From NCBI GenBank assembly GCA_964639225.1, contig CAZXCK010000120.1, positions 1-12,821 of the forward strand: a stretch of 12,821 nt of DNA, in the 5' to 3' direction. Below, piece by piece: positions 7,437 through 12,821 of the stretch; within the stretch, counting starts at the first letter, position 1; each line of letters starts with the position of its first letter. The translations under genes and the position numbers were made by a program. Origin of the DNA: CAZXCK01 sp964639225 (GTDB lineage: Bacteria > Chloroflexota > Anaerolineae > Aggregatilineales > Phototrophicaceae). Under the pieces are notes generated by a model, which searched no databases, had not been told where the DNA came from, and saw nothing but the letters and a program-made list of their open reading frames with translations.

Positions 7437-8014
7437 ACCCTGTTGCGGACTTCTTCGTTCATCCGTCCAGCGTCGTCGATGACGGCGCCCAGATCGGCGC
7501 CGGCACGAAGATCTGGCATTTCTGTCATGTCTTCGGTGGCGCCCGGATCGGCCGTAGCGTCGTCGTTGGCCAGGGATGTTCCATCGCCTCGACTGTCGTG
7601 ATCGGCGACCGCTGCAAGATCCAGAACGGCGTGAGTATCTACGATGGCGTCGTTCTCGAGGAAGGTGTCTTCTGTGGCCCCCACATGATCTTCACGAACG
7701 TCGTCAACCCGCGGGCGCTGATCGAGAGGAAGAGCGAGTTCAGGCCGACCCTGGTCAAGATCGGCGCCACGATCGGCGCGGGGGCGGTCATCGTCTGCGG
7801 GATGACACTCGGAGAGTATTCTTTCGTTGGCGCCGGTGCGGTGGTCATCCGCGATGTTCTGCCTTATGCGCTGGTTGTCGGAAACCCGGCGAGGCAGATC
7901 GGCTGGGTCGGTCAGGACGGCGTCCGACTCGATTTCGGCGATGATGATCGCGTGACCCACGCCGACGGCCAGACTTACCGGCTCGTCGGTGGGCATGTTG
8001 AACTGGAGTGCTGA
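7433..8014 (+). CDS. wbpD: UDP-2-acetamido-3-amino-2,3-dideoxy-glucuronate N-acetyltransferase, WbpD type
   Basis: This 193-residue left-handed beta-helix acetyltransferase should use acetyl-CoA to acetylate the 3-amino group of UDP-GlcNAc3NA, giving UDP-2,3-diacetamido-2,3-dideoxy-glucuronic acid. Hexapeptide repeats run through the whole chain (for example IGAGTKIWHF 21-30, IGRSVVVGQG 39-48, VVIGDRCKIQ 55-64). The WbpD/WlbB signature blocks are present: QNGVSIYDGV at 64-73, FCGPHMIFTNVVNPR at 80-94, GATIGAGAVIVCG at 111-123 and GNPARQIGWV at 150-159. From memory, most relatives have an Asn-Ala where this protein has Gly-Ala in the third block. The length is close to the approximately 190 residues usual for the family. 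ATG 7433 has AAAGGA at 7422-7427 and overlaps the previous stop by 4 bp. Only 2 bp separate its stop from the aminotransferase start, which supplies its substrate. Confidence 0.9.
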   Translation: MNPVADFFVHPSSVVDDGAQIGAGTKIWHFCHVFGGARIGRSVVVGQGCSIASTVVIGDRCKIQNGVSIYDGVVLEEGVFCGPHMIFTNVVNPRALIERKSEFRPTLVKIGATIGAGAVIVCGMTLGEYSFVGAGAVVIRDVLPYALVVGNPARQIGWVGQDGVRLDFGDDDRVTHADGQTYRLVGGHVELEC

Positions 8015-8016
8015 AC

Positions 8017-9132
8017 GTGAACGTCCCTCTGCTCGACCTGAAACGACAGTACGCATCCCTGGCTAGAGAACTGGAAACTGCTCTCCTGGAGGCCGCACGG
8101 AGCACTCGCTATATCGGCGGACCAGCTGTCGAGGCGTTCGAGCGTCAGATCGCCGATGCCGTGGGCGCAAGATACGCGTTGGGCGTCTCCTCGGGTACGG
8201 ATGCGCTCCTCGTTTCCTTGATGGCGCTGTCCCTCGAGCCAGGAGACGAGGTGATCACCACGGCCTACTCGTTCTTCGCGACGGCTGGAGCGATCGTCAG
8301 GGTCGGGGCGAAACCGGTGTTCGTGGACATCGAACTCGACACCTACAATCTCGATCTCGAAGCTGTTGCCGAGGCCGTAACGAACCGGACCCGAGCAGTC
8401 ATGCCAGTTCACCTCTACGGGGAGTGCTGCAATCTACAGGCGCTTGCGTCGATTGCGAGCGATCATGAACTCCACGTGATCGAGGATGCTGCCCAGGCGA
8501 TCGGTGCATCCTTTCGCGGTGAGTTCGCCGGGACCGTGGGAGACCTCGGCTGTTACTCGTTCTTCCCCAGCAAGAACCTCGGTGCCATGGGTGATGGCGG
8601 GATGGTCGTGACCGACCAGGATGATCTGGCCGACATCGTCTCGCGTCTCCGCGTCCATGGTGCCAAGCCGAAATACTTCCATGAGATCATCGGCGGCAAC
8701 TTTCGCCTCGATCCGTTGCAAGCGACGGTGCTCGGGGTCAAGTTGCCCCACCTTGCCAGCTGGTCGGAGATGCGGCGACGACACGCTGGACGTTACCGCG
8801 AGTTGTTCGCCGCTGCTCCGCACGTTCCGGACGACTTCGTGTTGCCCCGCGACCTCTCCGGGGGCCATGTCTACAATCAATTCGTGGTCAGGCATCCTCT
8901 GCGGGACAGATTGATGAGTCACCTTCAGGACCGGGGCATCGGATGCGCCGTGTACTACCCGCGCCCGTTCCATCTCCAGGGGTGCTTCAAGCATCTCGGA
9001 TATCGATCGGGCGATTTCCCGAATGCAGAGCGTGCGGCTGCAGAGACTCTCGCGCTGCCGGTCTTTCCGGAACTGACCCGTGCCGAACAGGACGACGTGG
9101 TTGCTGCCGTCGATGAGTTCTTCTCTCTCTGA
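8017..9132 (+). CDS. wbpE: DegT/DnrJ/EryC1-family sugar aminotransferase, WbpE type
   Basis: This 371-residue PLP enzyme should transaminate the 3-keto sugar made by the WbpB-type dehydrogenase, using glutamate, to give UDP-2-acetamido-3-amino-2,3-dideoxy-glucuronate. The fold-type I sugar aminotransferase features are clear: VPLLDLKRQY at the N-terminus, the phosphate-binding SSGTDALL (58-65), EVITTAYSFFAT (78-89), HLYGE (132-136), the cofactor Asp in IEDAAQAIGA (155-164), and the Schiff-base lysine Lys186 in SFFPSKNLGAMGDGG. The C-terminal half contains YYPRPFHLQ and the closing LALPVFPEL typical of the subgroup. I choose GTG 8017, with GGAG at 8005-8008. GTG 8008 is in frame but would overlap that ribosome site. 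It follows the acetyltransferase by 2 bp. Specificity for the diaminouronate pathway is inferred from the flanking WbpD- and WbpB-type genes; DegT-family members on their own are hard to assign. Confidence 0.88.
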   Translation: MNVPLLDLKRQYASLARELETALLEAARSTRYIGGPAVEAFERQIADAVGARYALGVSSGTDALLVSLMALSLEPGDEVITTAYSFFATAGAIVRVGAKPVFVDIELDTYNLDLEAVAEAVTNRTRAVMPVHLYGECCNLQALASIASDHELHVIEDAAQAIGASFRGEFAGTVGDLGCYSFFPSKNLGAMGDGGMVVTDQDDLADIVSRLRVHGAKPKYFHEIIGGNFRLDPLQATVLGVKLPHLASWSEMRRRHAGRYRELFAAAPHVPDDFVLPRDLSGGHVYNQFVVRHPLRDRLMSHLQDRGIGCAVYYPRPFHLQGCFKHLGYRSGDFPNAERAAAETLALPVFPELTRAEQDDVVAAVDEFFSL

Positions 9133-9182
9133 ACAGGGCCAGCGGACCAGCGCGGTTCGAGTGAGCGAATGGAGACGATGCC

Positions 9183-10091
9183 ATGAGCAAGAACTTCGCG
9201 ATTATCGGAGTTGCTGGATACATCGCACCGCGACATCTCGAGGCGATCAAGCACACGGGGAATCGGCTCGTGGCGGCAGTCGATCCCCATGACTCGGTTG
9301 GGATCATGGATCGCTATTTCCATGATGCGCAGTATTTCAGCGAGTTCGAGCGCTTCGATCGCCACGTGGAGCGGTTGCGTCGCGAGTCTCCGGGCCAGCG
9401 TGTCGATTACGTGTCGATCTGCTCACCGAATCACCTGCACGACGCGCACTGCCGTTTCGCTCTGCGCGTCGGCGCCGATGCGATCTGCGAGAAGCCGCTG
9501 GTCCTGAATCCGTGGAACTGTGACGCCCTGCAGGAGCTGGAGGTCGAGTATCAGCGGCGCATCTACACGGTCCTCCAGCTGCGCGTCCATCCCTCGGTGA
9601 TCGCACTCCGACAGAAGTATCGGCATCGGCAGCCGGGAGCCAAGTATCAGGTGAACCTCTCGTACATCACGTCGCGGGGGGCCTGGTATCTGTACTCCTG
9701 GAAGGGGAATCAACGGAAATCCGGTGGGCTGGCCCATAACATCGGCATCCACTTCTTCGACATGCTTCTCTGGATCTTCGGCGGGGTGGTCACCTCCGAA
9801 GTCAGGGAGTCGACGCCGACGACGGTGTCGGGCGATCTCGAACTCGAGCGTGCGAACGTCACCTGGGACCTTTCCATCGACCGTGCGCGACTTCCCGCGG
9901 CGTGCCGCGAGAACGGCCAGTCGACATTTCGCTCGATCACGGTGGACAGTCAGGAGGTCGAATTCTCTGGCGGATTCACCGATCTGCATACGCGTGTCTA
10001 CGAAGACGTCCTCTCCGGACGCGGCCACGGGATCGAGGATATCAAGCCGGCCATCGAACTCGTCCACAGGATCCGCAGCGGGGCATCCTAG
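9183..10091 (+). CDS. wbpB: UDP-N-acetylglucosaminuronate 3-dehydrogenase, WbpB/WlbA type (Gfo/Idh/MocA family)
   Basis: This 302-residue NAD-dependent oxidoreductase should oxidise C3 of UDP-GlcNAcA to the 3-keto form, the first step shared with the aminotransferase and acetyltransferase just upstream. The nucleotide-binding N-terminus (NFAIIGVAGYIAPRHLEAIK, residues 4-23) is the distinctive WbpB/WlbA form, with the further family blocks DSVGIMDRYF (37-46) and EFERFDRH (54-61). EKP at 103-105 carries the conserved Lys104, and GGLAHNIGIHFFD at 181-193 carries the conserved His190 and Asp193. It is slightly shorter than characterised relatives (about 315). In studied WbpB proteins the NADH formed can be re-oxidised in situ with 2-oxoglutarate, which the partner aminotransferase regenerates. 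ATG 9183 has GGAG at 9171-9174, and a 50-bp gap separates it from the upstream gene. Gene order here is D-E-B, not the order in the Pseudomonas locus. Confidence 0.9.
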   Translation: MSKNFAIIGVAGYIAPRHLEAIKHTGNRLVAAVDPHDSVGIMDRYFHDAQYFSEFERFDRHVERLRRESPGQRVDYVSICSPNHLHDAHCRFALRVGADAICEKPLVLNPWNCDALQELEVEYQRRIYTVLQLRVHPSVIALRQKYRHRQPGAKYQVNLSYITSRGAWYLYSWKGNQRKSGGLAHNIGIHFFDMLLWIFGGVVTSEVRESTPTTVSGDLELERANVTWDLSIDRARLPAACRENGQSTFRSITVDSQEVEFSGGFTDLHTRVYEDVLSGRGHGIEDIKPAIELVHRIRSGAS

Positions 10092-10153
10092 AACGACGCC
10101 CGGCCAGGGTGCCTCGCAGCGAAGACGGCGACTTCAACGGATGGGTCACACAG

Positions 10154-12163
10154 ATGTGTGGAATCGCAGCACTCTTTGGAATCGAGGCGACCCCGGTCGG
10201 TGGAGCGATCGGCGCGATGACCAGCGTCATCCGGCATCGGGGGCCCGATGACGAGGGCTACGCCCTGGTCCAGGCGGACGGTGAAATAGCTTTCCGGGGC
10301 GGGCCGGACACTCCGCCGGGATGTTATTCCGAGCCCATGCCGTTCCGGCCGCTGGGGCTCCTCGACGCTGGCACCAACACTGCGACCATCGCTCTCGGAC
10401 ACCGCAGGCTCTCGATCCTCGACCTGTCGCCCGCCGGCCATCAGCCCATGACGGCCGAGGGAGGCCGGTACGTGATCGTCTTCAACGGTGAGGTCTACAA
10501 CTTCGCCGAGCTTCGGCGGGAGCTATCCGCGCTCGGTTCAGAGTTCGTGTCGACCTGCGATACAGAGGTCGTCCTCAGCGCGTTCCACCACTGGGGGCCG
10601 GGATGTCTTGATCGATTCAACGGCATGTTCGCCTTCGTGATCTATGATCGCCACCGGCGTCGGATGTTCGCTGCACGTGACCGCTTCGGCATCAAGCCGC
10701 TGTACTACTGGTTCTCTCCGGACGGGTTCCTCGCAGTTGCCTCGGAGATCAAGCAGTTCACGACGCTGCCGGGATGGCAGAGTCGGATGAATGATCAGCG
10801 GGTCTACGATTATCTGTTATTCTCGCGGGCGGATCACACCGACGAGACGCTGTTCCGGGGAGTCCATCAGCTTCGGGGGGGACATTTCGTCGACCTGGCG
10901 GTCGAGGAGCTTCATCGATTCGGTGGCCGTTTACCGGTGGAATCGTGGTACGAGATCCGGAGATCAGCGAAGCCGGCTGATTTCACCGAAGCCGTGGCCG
11001 AGTTCCGGCGCCTGTTCTCCGATTCGGTCCGGATGCGTCTGCGAGCCGATGTTCCCGTCGGAACCGGACTATCCGGGGGGCTTGACTCCTCCGCGATCGT
11101 CGCGGTCACCACGGAGATCCTGAGGGAGCAGGATCCTGCCGCCCGGACCAATAGTTTCTCTGCTTGCTCGAGGGTTGCTCGTTTCGATGAGCGCAGCCAT
11201 GTGGAGAAGGTCCTGGAGCGAACCGGGGCTCGAGCGCATTTCGTCTATCCTGACGGCGACCGGCTCTTCGAGGTCGGACAACGGCTCGTCTGGCACCACG
11301 ATGAGCCATTTCCATCGACCAGCGTGTTCGCGGAATGGAATGTCTTCGAACTGGTCGCGACCACCGAGGTGAAGGTCACGCTCGATGGCCATGGTGCCGA
11401 CGAACTGCTTGTCGGTTATCACGGCTTTTTCGGTCCGCATCAGGCCGAGCTTCTGCGACGTGGACAATTGGCCCGGTTTCTCGAAGAGTGGCGAGGTAAG
11501 CGGCGGCTCCACGGCTATGGCGCTGCTGCACTCTCTCGGGGCGTTGCGAACCAGTTGTTGCCCGAGTGGCTGCGGCACCCCGCCCGCCGCCTCCTCGGTC
11601 TCGATTCGGTCGGAGCGGCCTGGCTTGATACGGACGTTCTGGGCGTTATGCCCGAAGATCCGCGCCCACGGCTTGGCCTGACCCGAGGCGGTGTCAATGA
11701 CACCTCCCGGGCGCAGATCCGCTTCGGAAGCCTGCCGCTTCAATTGCACTGGGCAGATCGTGACTCGATGGCCCATTCCATCGAGTCACGCGTTCCGTTT
11801 CTCGATCACCGGCTGGTCGAATTCGTCAGCGCATGCCCCGCCGAGTACAAGCTCGCCGATGGCTGGACCAAGAGGATCCTGCGCGAGAGCATGGTTGGCG
11901 TGCTTCCCGAGGAGATCCGCACCCGGGTCGACAAGATGGGATTCGTGACGCCAGAGGAGGTCTGGGTCCGGCGGGATGCCCCCGAGCGGTTTCTCGACGC
12001 GTTCGGGGCGGCCATCGAGAGGGCCGAGGGCCTGTTCACGCCGGCGGCCCTGGTCCGGGCTCGGCGGATCATTGGCGGGCAGGAGCCCTTCAGCTTCTTC
12101 GTCTGGAAGGTCATCTGTTTCGGCCACTGGCTCGAGAGATTCGCGATCAGCCGGCGGAACTGA
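10154..12163 (+). CDS. asnB: AsnB-type glutamine-dependent amidotransferase
   Basis: This 669-residue protein has both halves of class II asparagine synthetase. The N-terminal glutaminase starts with MCGIAALFG, so Cys2 is the nucleophile and the ATG at 10154 is fixed. It contains RHRGPDDEGY (27-36), LGHRRLSILDLSPAGHQPM (81-99) and FNGEVYNF (110-117). The C-terminal ATP-dependent synthetase domain has the PP-loop LSGGLDSS (306-313), DEPFPSTS (383-390) and DGHGADELLVGYHGFF (411-426), and later SIESRVPFLDHRLVEF and DKMGF. About 40 residues between 36 and 81 form an insert longer than in housekeeping AsnB; similar inserts occur in AsnB-like proteins of polysaccharide loci. In O-antigen clusters such proteins are proposed to amidate uronic acids (as suggested for WbpS), and the neighbouring diacetamido-uronate genes make that plausible here. 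Plain asparagine synthesis remains possible. The upstream ribosome site is weak and a 62-bp gap precedes it. Confidence 0.85.
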   Translation: MCGIAALFGIEATPVGGAIGAMTSVIRHRGPDDEGYALVQADGEIAFRGGPDTPPGCYSEPMPFRPLGLLDAGTNTATIALGHRRLSILDLSPAGHQPMTAEGGRYVIVFNGEVYNFAELRRELSALGSEFVSTCDTEVVLSAFHHWGPGCLDRFNGMFAFVIYDRHRRRMFAARDRFGIKPLYYWFSPDGFLAVASEIKQFTTLPGWQSRMNDQRVYDYLLFSRADHTDETLFRGVHQLRGGHFVDLAVEELHRFGGRLPVESWYEIRRSAKPADFTEAVAEFRRLFSDSVRMRLRADVPVGTGLSGGLDSSAIVAVTTEILREQDPAARTNSFSACSRVARFDERSHVEKVLERTGARAHFVYPDGDRLFEVGQRLVWHHDEPFPSTSVFAEWNVFELVATTEVKVTLDGHGADELLVGYHGFFGPHQAELLRRGQLARFLEEWRGKRRLHGYGAAALSRGVANQLLPEWLRHPARRLLGLDSVGAAWLDTDVLGVMPEDPRPRLGLTRGGVNDTSRAQIRFGSLPLQLHWADRDSMAHSIESRVPFLDHRLVEFVSACPAEYKLADGWTKRILRESMVGVLPEEIRTRVDKMGFVTPEEVWVRRDAPERFLDAFGAAIERAEGLFTPAALVRARRIIGGQEPFSFFVWKVICFGHWLERFAISRRN

Positions 12164-12184
12164 CGCTAGCGTAAGCGGGAGTTC

Positions 12185-12201
12185 CCCCGGCTCTGCCGGG
12201 G
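12185..12201. repeat. Left-end hairpin of the IS200-like element
   Basis: This is a perfect 7-bp stem, CCCCGGC/GCCGGGG, around a TCT loop. It matches the right-end hairpin at 12795-12813 in stem sequence and loop size. In IS200/IS605 elements such subterminal hairpins on the transferred strand are bound by TnpA and position the cleavage site. Confidence 0.75.
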
Positions 12202-12231
12202 AGGCACACAGTGTTTGACATATACGGAAAT

Positions 12232-12293
12232 GGAATGGGGAAATCCCAGACGTGAGCCGCTCAAAGCATCACGAAAGGAATCTCCCCATGTCC
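12232..12293 (+). promoter_or_regulatory. Predicted 5'-UTR stem covering the transposase start codon
   Basis: ATGGGGA at 12235-12241 is exactly complementary to TCCCCAT at 12283-12289, which contains the first two bases of the ATG start. GGA at 12232-12234 extends the pairing to TCC at 12291-12293 with one bulged G (12290). The loop of about 41 nt holds the ribosome site AAAGGA (12274-12279). The same upstream arm can instead form a small local hairpin, TGGGG-AAA-TCCCA (12236-12248), that would free the start. Repression of tnpA translation by a 5'-UTR structure is established for IS200. That this stem acts likewise is inference. A TTGACA box at 12215-12220 could be a -35, but I see no good -10 at the right distance. 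Confidence 0.45.
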
Positions 12294-12716
12294 GACTACC
12301 GCAGCTTAGCGCATTCTCGCTGGGAATGTAAGTACCACGTGGTGTTCATCCCGAAGTACCGCCGGAAACGGATCTTCGGTCAGATCAAGCAGTACCTGGG
12401 CGAGGTGTTTCACCGGTTGGCGAGACAGAAGGAATGCCAGATCGAAGAAGGCCACCTGATGGCTGACCACGTGCACATGATGATCTCGATCCCGCCGAAG
12501 TACTCGGTCGCACAGGTGATCGGATACATCAAGGGGAAGAGCGCGATTCATATCGCGCGGGAGTTCGCCGGCCGTAAGAGGAACTACGTGGGGCAGCATT
12601 TTTGGGCACGCGGCTACTTCGTGTCGACGGTTGGTCGTGACGAGGCTGTGATCCGCGAGTACATCCGGACGCAGGAACAGGAAGACATGCGTCAGGACCA
12701 GTTGGAGTTGCACTGA
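12288..12716 (+). CDS. tnpA: IS200/IS605-family transposase TnpA (Y1, HUH single-strand transposase)
   Basis: This 142-residue protein is a REP/Y1 transposase that cuts and joins single-stranded DNA through a phosphotyrosine link. Family blocks are in order: HSRWECKYHVVFIPKYRRK (9-27), the metal-binding HUH motif as HVH at 61-63, IGYIKGKSA (78-86), FWARGYFVSTVG (105-116) and the catalytic Tyr125 in REYIRTQEQED. The length is within the usual 130-155 residues and no frameshift is seen, so it appears intact. I choose ATG 12288, with AAAGGA at 12274-12279; GTG 12252 is in frame but has no ribosome site and adds 12 residues not expected in the family. The cluster upstream has no functional tie to it. 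It marks a site of insertion at the edge of the polysaccharide locus. Confidence 0.93.
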   Translation: MSDYRSLAHSRWECKYHVVFIPKYRRKRIFGQIKQYLGEVFHRLARQKECQIEEGHLMADHVHMMISIPPKYSVAQVIGYIKGKSAIHIAREFAGRKRNYVGQHFWARGYFVSTVGRDEAVIREYIRTQEQEDMRQDQLELH

Positions 12717-12720
12717 ACCA

Positions 12721-12738
12721 AGCCACCTTCAGGTGGCT
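12721..12738. repeat. Hairpin 1 of the array downstream of tnpA
   Basis: AGCCACCT at 12721-12728 is exactly complementary to AGGTGGCT at 12731-12738; in practice this is a 7-bp stem with a four-base TTCA loop. It begins 4 bp after the transposase stop. No T-run follows, so it is not an obvious terminator by itself. Confidence 0.7.
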
Positions 12739-12741
12739 CAA

Positions 12742-12760
12742 GCGCCCGCTGAGCGGGCGC
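12742..12760. repeat. Hairpin 2 of the array downstream of tnpA
   Basis: This is a perfect 8-bp GC stem, GCGCCCGC/GCGGGCGC, with a TGA loop. It starts 3 bp after hairpin 1. Confidence 0.7.
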
Positions 12761-12767
12761 GTCACAG

Positions 12768-12782
12768 ACCGCTTTGAGCGGT
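12768..12782. repeat. Hairpin 3 of the array downstream of tnpA
   Basis: This is a perfect 6-bp stem, ACCGCT/AGCGGT, with a TTG loop. Eleven of its bases (12771-12781) are also exactly complementary to 12257-12267 in the tnpA leader, so it could pair either with itself or with the leader. Confidence 0.65.
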
Positions 12783-12794
12783 TCACAATGAAAG

Positions 12795-12813
12795 CCCCCG
12801 GCTTTGCCGGGGG
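12795..12813. repeat. Right-end hairpin of the IS200-like element
   Basis: This is a perfect 8-bp stem, CCCCCGGC/GCCGGGGG, with a TTT loop, and is the partner of the left-end hairpin at 12185-12201. It is probably the TnpA-bound structure of the right end. In an RNA it could also act as a terminator-like stem, but ATGGTTAC rather than a U-run follows. Confidence 0.75.
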
Positions 12814-12821
12814 ATGGTTAC

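Larger units (their letters stand above)
12171..12821 (+). mobile_element. IS200/IS605-family insertion sequence (single-gene, IS200-like); ends approximate
   Basis: The element consists of a left-end hairpin, a Y1 transposase gene, several hairpins and a right-end hairpin, about 650 bp in all, which is the usual size for tnpA-only members. The left and right ends carry nearly the same hairpin, CCCCGGC-TCT-GCCGGGG (12185-12201) and CCCCCGGC-TTT-GCCGGGGG (12795-12813). No classic terminal inverted repeats are seen, as expected for a family that moves as single-stranded DNA and recognises subterminal hairpins. I took the left limit from GTAA at 12171-12174, which mirrors GTTAC at 12817-12821 on the right. 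This is a guess, and the true tips could differ by several bases or lie past the window. There is no tnpB in the part that can be seen. It sits directly behind asnB without interrupting it. Confidence 0.75.

Noticed and set aside
7127..8056. 309-codon open frame on the - strand across the polymerase and acetyltransferase genes
   Set aside because: Its translation is a low-complexity Asp/Arg/Ala-rich shadow of the hexapeptide repeats of the + strand gene, with no domain and no ribosome site.
9423..10067. Open frame on the - strand opposite the WbpB-type gene
   Set aside because: The + strand product is an excellent family match over the same bases; the antisense product is not recognisable.
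9902..10153. N-terminal extension of the AsnB-type protein
   Set aside because: Class II amidotransferases need the catalytic Cys directly after the initiator Met, which fixes the start at 10154.
12721..12813. CRISPR-like repeats or an intrinsic terminator
   Set aside because: The stems differ in sequence and are not spaced direct repeats, and none is followed by a T-run.

Overview
The window is high-GC DNA in which every gene I accept reads on the + strand. It looks like part of a surface-polysaccharide (O-antigen, capsule or exopolysaccharide) locus of a Gram-negative-type bacterium, ended on the right by a small IS200/IS605-type insertion sequence. I cannot name the organism from sequence alone. 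The Wzx/Wzy/Wzz set, the frequent GTG/TTG starts and the carbohydrate sulfotransferases fit an environmental proteobacterium-like or related diderm lineage, but this is only an impression.

Layout: (a) 1-104, the C-terminal tail of an unidentified protein. (b) 174-2623, a P-loop sulfotransferase overlapped by 4 bp by a Wzx-type flippase. (c) 2624-2765, the longest gap between polysaccharide genes, with a small hairpin and a palindrome. (d) 2766-7436, a second, dissimilar sulfotransferase, a GT4 glycosyltransferase, a Wzz-type chain-length regulator and a Wzy/WaaL-type O-antigen polymerase/ligase, tightly packed. (e) 7433-10091, an N-acetyltransferase (WbpD type), a PLP aminotransferase (WbpE type) and an NAD-dependent sugar dehydrogenase (WbpB/WlbA type), three of the enzymes that make UDP-2,3-diacetamido-2,3-dideoxy-glucuronic acid. 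(f) 10154-12163, a glutamine-dependent AsnB-family amidotransferase. (g) about 12171-12821, an IS200-like element with end hairpins, a TnpA Y1 transposase and four consecutive hairpins after the gene.

How the genes may work together (inference): WbpB oxidises C3 of UDP-GlcNAcA, WbpE transaminates it and WbpD acetylates it, giving a diacetamido-uronic acid donor. The AsnB-like enzyme may convert a uronic acid carboxylate to the amide, as proposed for AsnB-like proteins in other O-antigen loci. The GT4 enzyme adds one residue of the repeat unit, Wzx flips it, Wzy polymerises it and Wzz sets the length. The two sulfotransferases suggest a sulfated product, which is less usual in characterised bacterial O-antigen clusters. 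The UDP-GlcNAc 6-dehydrogenase, any epimerase, the initiating phosphoglycosyltransferase and further glycosyltransferases are not in the window, so the locus must continue elsewhere.

I did not find a wholly new kind of system. The points most worth following are the predicted sulfated, possibly amidated, diacetamido-uronate polysaccharide, and the RNA/ssDNA structure around the transposase gene, including a predicted stem that covers its start codon.
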